From Wenyingzhuangia fucanilytica (GTDB taxonomy: Bacteria > Bacteroidota > Bacteroidia > Flavobacteriales > Flavobacteriaceae), in assembly GCF_001697185.1 (NCBI RefSeq), contig NZ_CP014224.1, positions 2,650,501 to 2,714,500 on the forward strand: 64,000 nt of DNA, read 5' to 3'. This document shows, one piece after another, positions 43,303 to 51,621 of the stretch. The notes under the pieces were generated by a model, which worked only from the letters and a program-made list of their open reading frames with translations, was not told the origin of the DNA and did no database searches. The stretch's first letter is position 1. The number at the start of each line of letters is the position of its first letter. The translations under genes and the position numbers were made by a program.

Positions 43303-43925
43303 TGAGAAAGGATTCCAAACTAGAAGGTTTACACCACGAAATTTTAATGGATTGGATTACCTCCGAAAAAACGGAAAGTTTAGATCCAGAAATGGTTGAG
43401 TATTTAACCCAACTAGACAAATGCCGTGGTTGGCATTATTCTCTTAAAAACGAAAACTACATTATTAAGGCTTTAATGGCCGAATATCCAAAACTTACCA
43501 GAACTGCAGCCAAAACTAGATATGTAAATGCAATGAATTATTTCTATGCAGATACAGAAATTAAACAGGAAGCATATATAAACATGTATGCTCAAGATTT
43601 AGATAGAATTAAAGAATTAATCATTCTTACAGCTAAAGCACCAGAACAGGCGGTATTAGCTGTAAAACCAATTAAAGAAGCTGTTTTGTTACGTGGTTTA
43701 TTAAAAGATAAGAAAGAAGCGTTACCTGCTCATTTGTTTGAGCCACAACAGCCTATTATAGTTATGGATTCTAACTTATTAAGTATTCCTAAAGTAGATA
43801 GAAATGTGTTAGCTGCCCAAATAGACAGTTTTCAAAATGTAAGCGTAAAAGATAAAGACCGCCTTAAAAGAGAAAGTGGTTACACTCCTTTTGAAGTAGA
43901 AAAAGCCATAGAAACAGATGAGTAG
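43302..43925 (+). CDS. Terminase-operon protein, 207 residues, possible second small subunit
   Basis: MRKDSKLEGLHHEILMDWIT...; AEYPKLTRTAAKTRYVNAMNYFYADTEI looks like an HTH plus helices. Overlaps both neighbours (1 bp before, 8 bp with the large terminase). The pair of small DNA-binding-like proteins before TerL is common in Bacteroidota phages. Which is the true small subunit is not clear. Confidence 0.55.
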   Translation: MRKDSKLEGLHHEILMDWITSEKTESLDPEMVEYLTQLDKCRGWHYSLKNENYIIKALMAEYPKLTRTAAKTRYVNAMNYFYADTEIKQEAYINMYAQDLDRIKELIILTAKAPEQAVLAVKPIKEAVLLRGLLKDKKEALPAHLFEPQQPIIVMDSNLLSIPKVDRNVLAAQIDSFQNVSVKDKDRLKRESGYTPFEVEKAIETDE

Positions 43926-45633
43926 AAAAACCAAAATAAACACAGATGAAGATGGTTTAAAACTTCATTTTGCCAATGTATTATCTGTAGTTATAGAAAT
44001 GTTACAACCAAAATTTCTATACATTATAGTAGGTCGTGGAGGAGCAAAAACCACAGAAATACTATGTCGTAGGTTTATACGTGTGTTTACAGAAATGCCA
44101 GGTTGTTACGTAGCCTTGGTAGGAGATACTTACATGAACTTAATGAAAAACGTGGTGCCTTCTTTATTGGAAGGATTTGAGCGTATGGGTTTTGTAGAAG
44201 ATATTCATTATGTAGTAGGAAAAAGACCACCTTCTCATTTTAAAAAACCTTATAAAAATCCTCAGAACTGGAAACATACTATTACATGGCATACAGGTGC
44301 ACATGTAAAATTAGTTTCTATGGATAGACCATCTACAGGAGCAGGAGATTCATATCAACATTTAGGAGGTGATGAAGTAAAGTATATTCCAGAAAAGAAA
44401 ATAAACAAATTAACCCCTGCAATTCGTGGAGAACACGTTCGTTTTCAAAACTCTCCATTATACAGAGGTAGAAGCTTTACTACAGATATGCCAAACCCAA
44501 ACCACCGTGAACACGATTGGATTAAAGGCATGAAAAAGAACATGAATAAGGAGCAGTTAAAGTTAATGTGGGAATGTGCTAATGTTTTAAATGAAATTAG
44601 AATAGAACACTACCATGCAACCAAACAAAACAATCCAAAAGCCATTAGAAACAAAAAACGTTTACTAGATCGTTGGCAGGCTTCTTTTGATAAAATAAGA
44701 AAAGATTCTACTTTTTATTATGAAGGTTCTTCTTATGTAAATGCAGATGTTTTAACAGAATCATTTTTTAAGGACCTACTAGATACTATGGATTTTAGAG
44801 AAGTAAAAACCTCTGTATTATCTATAGAGCCAAAACTAGAAAAAGGGCAAATGTTCTACCCTAATTTAACAGCTAAGAACTTTTATAAAGACAGTTATAA
44901 TTGGAGTTTTTATGACAAACAAGAACTTACTTCTGGAGGAATTATTCAAACAAGTTTAGGTTTAAAACACATACAACATAATCAGCCATTAGAAGTAGGT
45001 TTAGATCCAGGAGGAAATATGTGTTCCTTGGCTATTGGTCAGTCAGAAGGGAATGAGGTTTACAGAGTTTTAAAATTCATGTATGTATTATCTCCAGAAT
45101 ATTTACCAGAGCTTGGTGCAAAATTTAGAACATACTTTGCTAATCATCAAAAAAAAGAAGTACTAGCTTGGTGTGATAGAAAAGCAAACGCATATCAAAA
45201 CGTTGGAGAAGATGAAGCTTCAAAATTTAAAAAAGCAATTGAATTTGATGCTGATGGAATTGCTACAGATTGGACTTGTACAATAATGACAAGGCATCAA
45301 GGTACTATTTACCACCAACAAGAATATGAATTAATGCTTTATATGTGTAACGGAACCAATGGTTTGCCATTGCTAAAATTACCTGATAATGATGAAGGGA
45401 AAGAATTAAAATCATCTTTAGAAAAAGCACAAACAATAATTAAAGAAAATAAAGAGGGTAAAAAAACCATTCATAAATTAAAAACTTCAGAAAAACTTGC
45501 TTTACACCGTTTGCCATTAGAATCTACCAATCCATCAGATGCGTTAAAATATTTGGTATGTAAGGAAGAACACTTAAATAAAATAAAAGGTGTTTTTTCT
45601 AAACCATTTTCTAATGCTTTAGACTTAGGTTAA
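43918..45633 (+). CDS. terL: Terminase large subunit
   Basis: 571 residues. ATPase: Walker A IVGRGGAKTTE near 38-47 and Walker B YQHLGGDEVKYI near 149, inside CYVALVGDTYMNLMKNVVPS-type motor sequence. C-terminal nuclease: EVGLDPGGNMCSLAIGQ near 360 starts an RNase-H-like fold, with EVLAWCDRKANAY and IATDWTC giving further acids. It packages DNA into proheads. It overlaps the preceding gene by 8 bp and ends in a terminator. Confidence 0.88.
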   Translation: MSRKTKINTDEDGLKLHFANVLSVVIEMLQPKFLYIIVGRGGAKTTEILCRRFIRVFTEMPGCYVALVGDTYMNLMKNVVPSLLEGFERMGFVEDIHYVVGKRPPSHFKKPYKNPQNWKHTITWHTGAHVKLVSMDRPSTGAGDSYQHLGGDEVKYIPEKKINKLTPAIRGEHVRFQNSPLYRGRSFTTDMPNPNHREHDWIKGMKKNMNKEQLKLMWECANVLNEIRIEHYHATKQNNPKAIRNKKRLLDRWQASFDKIRKDSTFYYEGSSYVNADVLTESFFKDLLDTMDFREVKTSVLSIEPKLEKGQMFYPNLTAKNFYKDSYNWSFYDKQELTSGGIIQTSLGLKHIQHNQPLEVGLDPGGNMCSLAIGQSEGNEVYRVLKFMYVLSPEYLPELGAKFRTYFANHQKKEVLAWCDRKANAYQNVGEDEASKFKKAIEFDADGIATDWTCTIMTRHQGTIYHQQEYELMLYMCNGTNGLPLLKLPDNDEGKELKSSLEKAQTIIKENKEGKKTIHKLKTSEKLALHRLPLESTNPSDALKYLVCKEEHLNKIKGVFSKPFSNALDLG

Positions 45634-45663
45634 TTTTTTTTCTTTTATCTAGTTATTTAAAAC

Positions 45664-45708
45664 AAATCCAAACAGGGAGACTTTTATTCTCTTTTGGTTG
45701 GATTTTGT
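45664..45708 (+). terminator. Terminator of the terminase unit
   Basis: AAATCCAA (45664-45671) pairs with TTGGATTT (45698-45705), with inner AGGGAGA/TCTCTTT pairing by G-U. The T-run is short. Confidence 0.6.
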
Positions 45709-45958
45709 GCTTCAAAAACATAAGTAAATCTTATAAGAGACTGTAAATCAACAAACAAACCCTTTTGTTTTTTTCAATCCAAGGCAGATTGTAACAAAGT
45801 TGACCGCCCCGCTCAGAGCTGTATATGCATGTGCACGCTTGTTTTTTTCTGAGATATATGACGAGCCTAATGTTTACAGGGTTTTGTGCTTTTTTACAAG
45901 CCAATGCTACCATATTTTAAAATGGGGAGCTTTTTTATAAAACAGGGTATATTTTACT
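45709..45958. other. Unexplained control region before late promoter P4
   Basis: No convincing ORF. A locally GC-rich patch (GACCGCCCCGCTCAGAGCTG, near 45801-45820) stands out against the AT-rich surroundings. TTTTGTGCTTTT at 45882-45893 repeats 12 bp of the motif before P1. A cos/pac site next to terL, or a regulatory RNA, would fit. Confidence 0.35.
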
Positions 45959-45993
45959 GTCCTTTTGTTAGCTCCCCCCCTGCACTATACTTG
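45959..45993 (+). promoter_or_regulatory. Phage late promoter P4
   Basis: GTCCTTTTG (45959-45967), 18 bp, TATACTTG (45986-45993), TAGT, then ATG at 45998. It is alike P5 from the promoter box through the first Met-Asp codons. Confidence 0.8.
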
Positions 45994-45997
45994 TAGT

Positions 45998-46267
45998 ATG
46001 GATGCACAAGTAATACAAAGAGGAGAAGCTATAAGACAAATGAAATTGCTCACCAAACAAGGTGTTCCTTTTTCATTTTCTTTTTTTAGTTACGATGAAA
46101 CCAGAGGAATAAGCAGAGGAGAAATAAAAGTTCCTGCTGCCCTTATTAGAAGCAAGAGCCAAACCAATAGTGTTTTATTGGAATATGTAGATGTTGTGCA
46201 ACAACAGAATAAGAAATGCTACGAGTGTTTACTAATGACCTTTGAAGGTAAAAACATATATATATAA
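45998..46267 (+). CDS. Late protein upstream of portal, 89 residues
   Basis: The ATG at 45998 (MDAQVIQRGEAIRQMKLLTK) is set by the promoter: a longer in-frame start at 45965 lies inside P4. Beta-rich (PFSFSFFSYDETRGISRGEIKV). Its stop overlaps the portal ATG. No family recognised; position suggests a head or packaging accessory. Confidence 0.65.
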   Translation: MDAQVIQRGEAIRQMKLLTKQGVPFSFSFFSYDETRGISRGEIKVPAALIRSKSQTNSVLLEYVDVVQQQNKKCYECLLMTFEGKNIYI

Positions 46268-47652
46268 TGGAGAATCAAGTAATAGACTTAACCCCTTCTC
46301 ATTCCTTAATTACCCAAGGAAACAATGCAGGTTTGTTTGAAGTAATGAGCCGTGAAAACAAACAAGAAACCACCAATGATTCTTCTATTAAAGACTATAT
46401 GTCGTGGTCTGAAAACACTATAGATGTAGATGGTTTTTGTGTAATTCCTTATGGTAAAGACAATGCTTTGGATAAAGAAATACAGGAGGTTGTTTTTGGA
46501 AATAACATTGCTCCTAGATCATTAACCAAAAAGGTTTCTTTATTGTTTGGCCAAGGAGCAGAACTATATAAAACAACAAGGCTTAAAGGTAAAGTAATAC
46601 GAGAATATGTAGAACATACAGAAATACAGAAATGGTTAGATCAAAATGATTATAAAGATATTATGCTTTGTTCTGCTGTAGATTTTTACTACACAGAAGG
46701 CTGTTTTTTTAAGGTAAGAATATCAAAAAATAATAGATCTAACAAAGGAGCTTCTATTACCAAAATTCCCACTATTGAATATTTAGACTTAACAAAATGC
46801 CGTTTGGCTTATAAACGTGGTGCTTCAGACAAAAAGCCAACCCATGTATTGGTTGGAGACTGGAACAGTAGTTACACAAACAAGTATGTTGTATATCCTT
46901 TGTTTGATGCTAAAGAACCTACCAAACACAAAACAAGCATATACTATTCTAAATTTAAAAGCTTTGGTATTGATGATTATGCTATTCCAGATTTATTAGG
47001 AACATTACCTTGGATTAAAAGAGCAAGTGCTATTCCTTTTATTTTAGAAGCCTTAACCAACAACTCATTAAACCTAAAGTTTCATATAAAATCACCGCAA
47101 AAATATTGGGATAGTATAGAAGATCAGTTAAAAAAGAAAGCTGAACTAGAAAACAAACCTTACAATCCAAAAGACTTAAAAGATTTTAAGAATAAAGTAT
47201 TTAAGGAAATTACTGATGTATTATCTGGAGTAGATAATGTTGGTAAATTTTGGCACTCTGTTAAATCTATAGATGCTAATGGTGTAAAAGTTTTAACCCA
47301 CGATTGGGAAATTGTTCCTATTGAGCAAAAAACAAAAGATTTTGTAACTGCTCAGTTAGATATTTCTAAACATGCAGCTTTTTCTACTACAGCAGGTTTA
47401 GGATTACACAATGCATTAGCAGGAGTTGGAGCCGATGGTAAATCTGATAGTGGTTCAGAACAAATTTACGCTTACAAAAATCACATTCTAACAGAAACTC
47501 CTTTACCAGAAATGGTTATTACCAAAATTTGGAATATAGCCATTAAACACAATTGGCCAGAAGCCAACTTAAAAGTAGGTTTCTACCACCATATGCCAGA
47601 GAAAGAAGAAGATTTAACAGCAAGTAACAGACATAACGCACAAGGATCATGA
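46267..47652 (+). CDS. Phage portal protein
   Basis: 461 residues. The protein has the portal layout: an N-terminal arm, an alpha/beta body (GKDNALDKEIQEVVFGNNIA, LTKKVSLLFGQGAELYKT), a long helical stem region with KYWDSIEDQLKKKAELENK, and a closing QKTKDFVTAQLDISKHAAFSTTAGLGL...SGSEQIYAYKNHILTETPLPEMV. The portal dodecamer is the DNA entry channel and head-tail joint. It comes after, not before, the protease and capsid genes, which is an unusual order. It overlaps both neighbours. Confidence 0.75.
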   Translation: MENQVIDLTPSHSLITQGNNAGLFEVMSRENKQETTNDSSIKDYMSWSENTIDVDGFCVIPYGKDNALDKEIQEVVFGNNIAPRSLTKKVSLLFGQGAELYKTTRLKGKVIREYVEHTEIQKWLDQNDYKDIMLCSAVDFYYTEGCFFKVRISKNNRSNKGASITKIPTIEYLDLTKCRLAYKRGASDKKPTHVLVGDWNSSYTNKYVVYPLFDAKEPTKHKTSIYYSKFKSFGIDDYAIPDLLGTLPWIKRASAIPFILEALTNNSLNLKFHIKSPQKYWDSIEDQLKKKAELENKPYNPKDLKDFKNKVFKEITDVLSGVDNVGKFWHSVKSIDANGVKVLTHDWEIVPIEQKTKDFVTAQLDISKHAAFSTTAGLGLHNALAGVGADGKSDSGSEQIYAYKNHILTETPLPEMVITKIWNIAIKHNWPEANLKVGFYHHMPEKEEDLTASNRHNAQGS

Positions 47653-48620
47653 AAATAGTATTTGATAAAAACGAAAAAGGTTCAGAAGAACTAAAAAGCC
47701 TATTAGGTTTTGTAAGTGCAGATTTTAATTTTAACAACCTAAACACAGATATTGAACACGCTACTTATGATGTTATTGATGTAATTGGTTCAGATATTTA
47801 TAATTTAATTACAGATACTTATTTAGGGGATGAACCTTTAGAAGAAGCAGAGCAAGCACAAAAGACCAAATATGCTAAAGTAATGGCTTTGGTGCCAAAG
47901 CTACAATTGCCTATTCTTTGTTTTGCCTTGTTAAATTACGAAGCTAACAATGCTGTTTCACACGATGGAAATGGTCGTTTAACTACTGTAGGAGAAACTG
48001 AAAAACTTCCATACGAATGGATGATTGCTCGTGATGAATCTACCCAACGCAAAAGAGCCTACAAAGGTTTAGATATTTTGTTGCGTGAGTTAGATGCATC
48101 TGAATTACCAGAATGGACAGATTCTGATGAATACAAAGCAAACAAAGCATTGTTTATAAATTCTGTTAAAGATTTTTCAAAAATCATTAAAACCTTTAAT
48201 TCTTACCATTTATTGCTTAGGCTACAATCTTTTATGGAAGATATAGAGCAAAGTTGCATTTTACCAATTATTACTGCTTCTGTATTTAACGATTTAAAGA
48301 CTAAAATCAAATCCAATAATTTAGAACCTGCAGACAAAACATTGCTTTTTTTAATTCAAAAACCAATAGCCTACAAAGCGTTGGCAGATGGATATCAGGT
48401 ATTGCCCTTAGAAATGTTTCCTTATTCCGTAGATGGGCATAAAAAAAAGATGGCCGATAATTCAGAAGATAAAGAGAAGCAAATTCATTTTTTAGAAACT
48501 AAATACAAATTCCATTTACAAATATTAGCAGATGAAATTGCCAAATTAAACCAGGTAGAAGTAGTTGTAGATCCAATGCCGATTTTGGAAAAGAATAACA
48601 AATTCGTAGACTTATCATGA
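47649..48620 (+). CDS. DUF6712-like phage protein, head-tail connector candidate
   Basis: 323 residues; starts with ATGA overlap to the portal. MKIVFDKNEKGSEELKSLLG, then FNFNNLNTDIEHATYDVIDVIGSDIY and the helical ALLNYEANNAVSHDGNGRLT block, matching proteins that follow portal in Bacteroidota phages (DUF6712 by memory). Probably a connector or adaptor between portal and tail. Confidence 0.55.
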   Translation: MKIVFDKNEKGSEELKSLLGFVSADFNFNNLNTDIEHATYDVIDVIGSDIYNLITDTYLGDEPLEEAEQAQKTKYAKVMALVPKLQLPILCFALLNYEANNAVSHDGNGRLTTVGETEKLPYEWMIARDESTQRKRAYKGLDILLRELDASELPEWTDSDEYKANKALFINSVKDFSKIIKTFNSYHLLLRLQSFMEDIEQSCILPIITASVFNDLKTKIKSNNLEPADKTLLFLIQKPIAYKALADGYQVLPLEMFPYSVDGHKKKMADNSEDKEKQIHFLETKYKFHLQILADEIAKLNQVEVVVDPMPILEKNNKFVDLS

Positions 48621-49519
48621 ATACAATAGAGTTTCCTAAAATAAACCTACAAGTAGATTTACCAGAGTATATTGATGAATTTACGTACCACCAATATTTA
48701 AAATATTGTGAGTTAATGGTCATGTTTCAAAACAAAGAAATTTCTTTTTTTGAACTTAAAGTATTGTTATTATACCATTGTTTAAATATGGTGGTTGATG
48801 ATAAAACCAAACTATCAGAAGCAGAATGCCAAGAAAAAAACTATAACATTTATGTAGCTACTACTTTGTTAGATAATTTATTTAACATAGAAACAGATGG
48901 TAATAAAATTAGAGTTACTCACAGCTTGTTATTTGTAGATAACAAAATAAAAAGCATTACCCATAACAATAAGATTTATATAGGGCCAGATGATTTATTT
49001 TCTAACATCACTTTTATAGAACATATTGAAGCTACATATGCATTTTCTCAATATGCACAAACCAAAGATGAATATTGGTTAAACACTTTGGTTGCTATTC
49101 TTTACAGACCACAAAAACCAGATACTGAAGAAAACAGAATATCAGGTTTTGATGGTGATAAAAGACTACCCTTTTATCCTGCTACTGTAGAAGCCAGAAC
49201 AGAAGAATTTAAAACCATACCATTCCATGTAAAATATGGTGTGTTTTTATGGTTTTGGGCTGTAGAAGAATTTATTGCCACTGCTACAGAATTAGATGTA
49301 AAAGGCCATAAATGTGATATGACTGTAATATTTAATGCAAAAGCTAATAAACAAAAAAGTATTGGTATGCCTGGTGTCCTTTTCTCATTGGCAGAAACAC
49401 GCGTATTTGGTAACAGAAAAGAAACAGAGCAAGAACCTTATTTAAACATATTGCTCAGATTGTATCAAAACCACATAGATATAGAAAACGCAAAAGCCAA
49501 AAACAATGTTAAAAATTAA
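48617..49519 (+). CDS. Late phage protein, 300 residues, unknown
   Basis: MNTIEFPKINLQVDLPEYID...; mixed alpha/beta with an aromatic-rich PFHVKYGVFLWFWAVEEFIA segment. It overlaps both neighbours (4 and 14 bp), so it belongs to the assembly unit. No recognised domain; a tail-assembly role is inferred from position. Confidence 0.55.
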   Translation: MNTIEFPKINLQVDLPEYIDEFTYHQYLKYCELMVMFQNKEISFFELKVLLLYHCLNMVVDDKTKLSEAECQEKNYNIYVATTLLDNLFNIETDGNKIRVTHSLLFVDNKIKSITHNNKIYIGPDDLFSNITFIEHIEATYAFSQYAQTKDEYWLNTLVAILYRPQKPDTEENRISGFDGDKRLPFYPATVEARTEEFKTIPFHVKYGVFLWFWAVEEFIATATELDVKGHKCDMTVIFNAKANKQKSIGMPGVLFSLAETRVFGNRKETEQEPYLNILLRLYQNHIDIENAKAKNNVKN

Positions 49520-49958
49520 CGAGTTATCTAGTTTTATAGAGTTTGTAAAAACTAAAATTGAATTTAGCGATGATTTATTTATTGTTGATGATAAGGATTT
49601 TAGTAAAAAATCAAGAGATTTTAAGACTACAAAAATTGGTTTATTGGTGGTAATTCCTAGTTCTTCTCCAAACAGTAAAGATGTAGATCAGATTGAATTT
49701 AAAGATTTATGTAGTTTTTATTTTCTTAAAAAGCAGACTGATAATGATGGAAACAAAGCTTTTTTAGAAAAACTTTCCTTGTGCCAAAACAAAGCCATAG
49801 AATTTATTGAGTTAATTCAACAAATACAACGTAACGACTTTGGTTGTATTGATGGTTTTGAACAAATAGAATTTCCAACATTAGACGTTAACCCAGTATC
49901 AAACTTTAATGGTTATTGTGGTTATTCCTTAGATTTTTCACTAATCAATCCTATATAA
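49506..49958 (+). CDS. Late phage protein, 150 residues, tail-terminator-like position
   Basis: MLKINELSSFIEFVKTKIEF...; alpha/beta start, then PSSSPNSKDVDQIEFKDLCSF and CGYSLDFSLINPI end. Size and place after the connectors suit a tail completion/terminator protein, but the sequence shows no firm family. Overlaps the preceding gene by 14 bp. Confidence 0.5.
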   Translation: MLKINELSSFIEFVKTKIEFSDDLFIVDDKDFSKKSRDFKTTKIGLLVVIPSSSPNSKDVDQIEFKDLCSFYFLKKQTDNDGNKAFLEKLSLCQNKAIEFIELIQQIQRNDFGCIDGFEQIEFPTLDVNPVSNFNGYCGYSLDFSLINPI

Positions 49959-49959
49959 A

Positions 49960-50451
49960 ATGGCACACGACAACATTACACTACAAAGAATAGAAAAAGC
50001 ACATCCTAAAATTAGAGAACAATTAAAAGCAGACTATTTAGAATGTAATAATAATATTTTAGGTAAAGGAGTTAGGTTGCGTTTTTCTTGCGTAGATAGA
50101 ACTCCAGAAGAACAAAATAAATTATATGCACAAGGTAGAACTTTACCAGGTGATATAGTTACTTGGGTAAAAGCTTGGTTTTCTTATCACCAATACGGAT
50201 TAGCTTTTGACATTGTGTTGTTATATGATAACGATGGAAATGGAACATTTGAAGAAGCTTCATGGGATCTATTAAAAGATGGTGATGGTGATAAAATTGC
50301 CGATTGGGAAGAATGTATTTCATTTTTTAAAGCAAAAGGCTATGAAACTATACCAAATGACAAACCCCACTTTCAAAAAACCTTTGGTTATAAATGCAAA
50401 GAATTAATAAGGCTAAAACGTGACCGTGATGGTTATGTAATTTTTAAATAA
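49960..50451 (+). CDS. Endolysin: M15 peptidoglycan L,D/D,D-peptidase (VanY/CwlK-like)
   Basis: 163 residues. Zinc ligands are H77 and D84 in SYHQYGLAFDIV and H137 in KPHFQ; RFSCVDRTPEEQNKLYAQGR is the usual N-terminal block. It cuts the stem peptide of peptidoglycan at lysis. Between the zinc motifs lie two calcium-type loops, D90-N-D-G-N-G-T-F-E and D107-G-D-G-D-K-I-A-D-W-E-E118, known also from related Bacteroidota M15 proteins. No signal peptide, so a holin is needed. Confidence 0.87.
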   Translation: MAHDNITLQRIEKAHPKIREQLKADYLECNNNILGKGVRLRFSCVDRTPEEQNKLYAQGRTLPGDIVTWVKAWFSYHQYGLAFDIVLLYDNDGNGTFEEASWDLLKDGDGDKIADWEECISFFKAKGYETIPNDKPHFQKTFGYKCKELIRLKRDRDGYVIFK

Positions 50452-50509
50452 AAGTGAAATAAAAACTAAACCCAAATCCATTAGACTAATACAAAAACCA
50501 TCTATACAA

Positions 50510-51145
50510 ATGAAAAACGCAATCCTAATCCTAACAACCTTGCTACTATTAGTAAGTTGTAAAATCACCAAAGAGACAACCAGTAAAAGTCTCCAGGAAC
50601 AAAAAGAATTTTTAAAAGATACTGCTACTACCAACTACAAATCTGTAGATACTGTTAAAGTGGTACAAAATAATTCTAAAACTGTAAACCAAAAAGAATC
50701 TAAAACGGTTACAGAAACCACAACTCCACCATCTAAAATAAAAGGAGCTGTAGACAATACACAACCTATAGATCAAACCATAGATACCGGTACTTTACTA
50801 GTAAACCTAAAAACCATTAATGGTAAACTACATTATACTATAGAAGAATTACAAGCTACCAAACAAACCAAAGAAGTGTTAGAAACCTCTTACCAAAGTT
50901 TGCAAACAGAATACCAAGAATACATACAGAAAACCCAACAAAAAGAAACCGAGTACCAGGCTAAAATAAAAGAACTCACTACTAAAATACATATCGATAC
51001 TACAAGTAAAAAAACCACCACACAATGGACTGCTTATACTTATGTGTTTTTTATACTTACCTGTGTTTTTGCCTTTGTACTTATTGGTGTTGGTTATAAA
51101 AAAGTAAAAGATTCTTTTTTACTATGGAAAAATAAACGGTGGTAA
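50510..51145 (+). CDS. Predicted unimolecular spanin (lipoprotein plus C-terminal membrane helix)
   Basis: 211 residues. The N-terminus is a lipoprotein signal with lipobox LLVSC (C17), so the mature end can sit in the outer membrane. Residues about 18-170 are periplasmic, Thr/Lys/Gln-rich with a coiled coil (IEELQATKQTKEVLETSYQS, QKTQQKETEYQAKIKELTTK). A transmembrane helix AYTYVFFILTCVFAFVLIGVGY near 173-194 anchors the C-terminus in the inner membrane, followed by a short basic tail. This double anchoring is the layout of the T1 gp11-type u-spanin that fuses the two membranes. It directly follows the endolysin. Confidence 0.78.
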   Translation: MKNAILILTTLLLLVSCKITKETTSKSLQEQKEFLKDTATTNYKSVDTVKVVQNNSKTVNQKESKTVTETTTPPSKIKGAVDNTQPIDQTIDTGTLLVNLKTINGKLHYTIEELQATKQTKEVLETSYQSLQTEYQEYIQKTQQKETEYQAKIKELTTKIHIDTTSKKTTTQWTAYTYVFFILTCVFAFVLIGVGYKKVKDSFLLWKNKRW

Positions 51146-51166
51146 TTTACTTATAAGTTAACCATA

Positions 51167-51199
51167 AAAAAACCTCACTTAAATTAAGTGAGGTTTTTT
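51167..51199. terminator. Perfect bidirectional terminator after the spanin gene
   Basis: A 15-bp perfect stem, AAAAAACCTCACTTA (51167-51181)/TAAGTGAGGTTTTTT (51185-51199), around AAT. It works in both directions. Confidence 0.9.
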
Positions 51200-51311
51200 A
51201 GTTTCTTAAATAAAGAACCAATTTTACCAATTGCCATATAGCTTCACATATAATATAAATTATAATGAGTTTACTTATATCTTTTAGAATATGTATGAAT
51301 TTAATTTTCAT
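51198..51311 (-). CDS. Micro-ORF, 37 residues, amphipathic (minus strand)
   Basis: The ATG at 51311 gives MKIKFIHILKDISKLIIIYI then ICEAIWQLVKLVLYLRN. Its TAA falls in the tail of the bidirectional terminator, as expected for a gene converging on the spanin. An overlapping plus-strand frame (51265-51366, 33 residues, also hydrophobic) competes for the same DNA. At most one is likely real. Confidence 0.35.
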   Translation of the reverse strand: MKIKFIHILKDISKLIIIYIICEAIWQLVKLVLYLRN

Positions 51312-51368
51312 TGTTATTGCAAGTTATAAGTTTTTTATATTTATTATTCATTTAAAACAAAATTAACT

Positions 51369-51536
51369 ATGGGAGAATTTACAGCATTTGGAATTGTGAT
51401 TTTTATTGCAATAATTGTTTTTTTAATTTTTAGAGATTTAATGTTATGGTATTGGAAAGTTCCTAAAATTTTAAAAAACCAAGAAAAAACAAACGAACTC
51501 CTTCAACAAATTTTAGATAAAGAAAAATCTTTGTAA
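51369..51536 (+). CDS. Small membrane protein, 55 residues, holin/antiholin candidate
   Basis: MGEFTAFGIVIFIAIIVFLI then FRDLMLWYWKVPKILKNQEK and a helical tail TNELLQQILDKEKSL. One helix spans about residues 7-22. It stands between the spanin and the tape-measure unit with its own terminator 17 bp later, and TATATTTA near 51337 could be a promoter. Lysis-cassette position makes a holin or antiholin possible; many Bacteroidota have similar tiny membrane proteins of unknown role. Confidence 0.5.
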   Translation: MGEFTAFGIVIFIAIIVFLIFRDLMLWYWKVPKILKNQEKTNELLQQILDKEKSL

Positions 51537-51552
51537 TCTTAAAATCTATTTA

Positions 51553-51580
51553 AAACCACTCCTAATAGAGTGGTTTTTTT
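51553..51580 (+). terminator. Terminator directly upstream of late promoter P5
   Basis: AAACCACTC (51553-51561) pairs with GAGTGGTTT (51568-51576), then T's, then the P5 element at 51583. Near-copy of the terminator at 41784. Confidence 0.88.
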
Positions 51581-51582
51581 GT

Positions 51583-51617
51583 GTCCTTTTGTTTGCTCCG
51601 TTCCTACACTATAATTG
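51583..51617 (+). promoter_or_regulatory. Phage late promoter P5
   Basis: GTCCTTTTG (51583-51591), 18 bp, TATAATTG (51610-51617), TAGT, then ATG at 51622. Confidence 0.8.
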
Positions 51618-51621
51618 TAGT

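Noticed and set aside
45731-45913. 60-codon minus-strand frame after terL
   Set aside because: Low-complexity composition, no start context, and opposed to the late units; judged a non-coding control region.
49372-49415. GTCCTTTTC inside the 48617-49519 gene followed by TATTTGG
   Set aside because: The spacing is 19 instead of 18 bp, the -7 box is a poor match, and it is inside coding sequence without a gene start behind it; treated as chance.
49960-50451. EF-hand-like loops in the endolysin as a novel fusion
   Set aside because: Related Bacteroidota M15 proteins carry a similar Asp/Gly-rich insertion, so it is not new.
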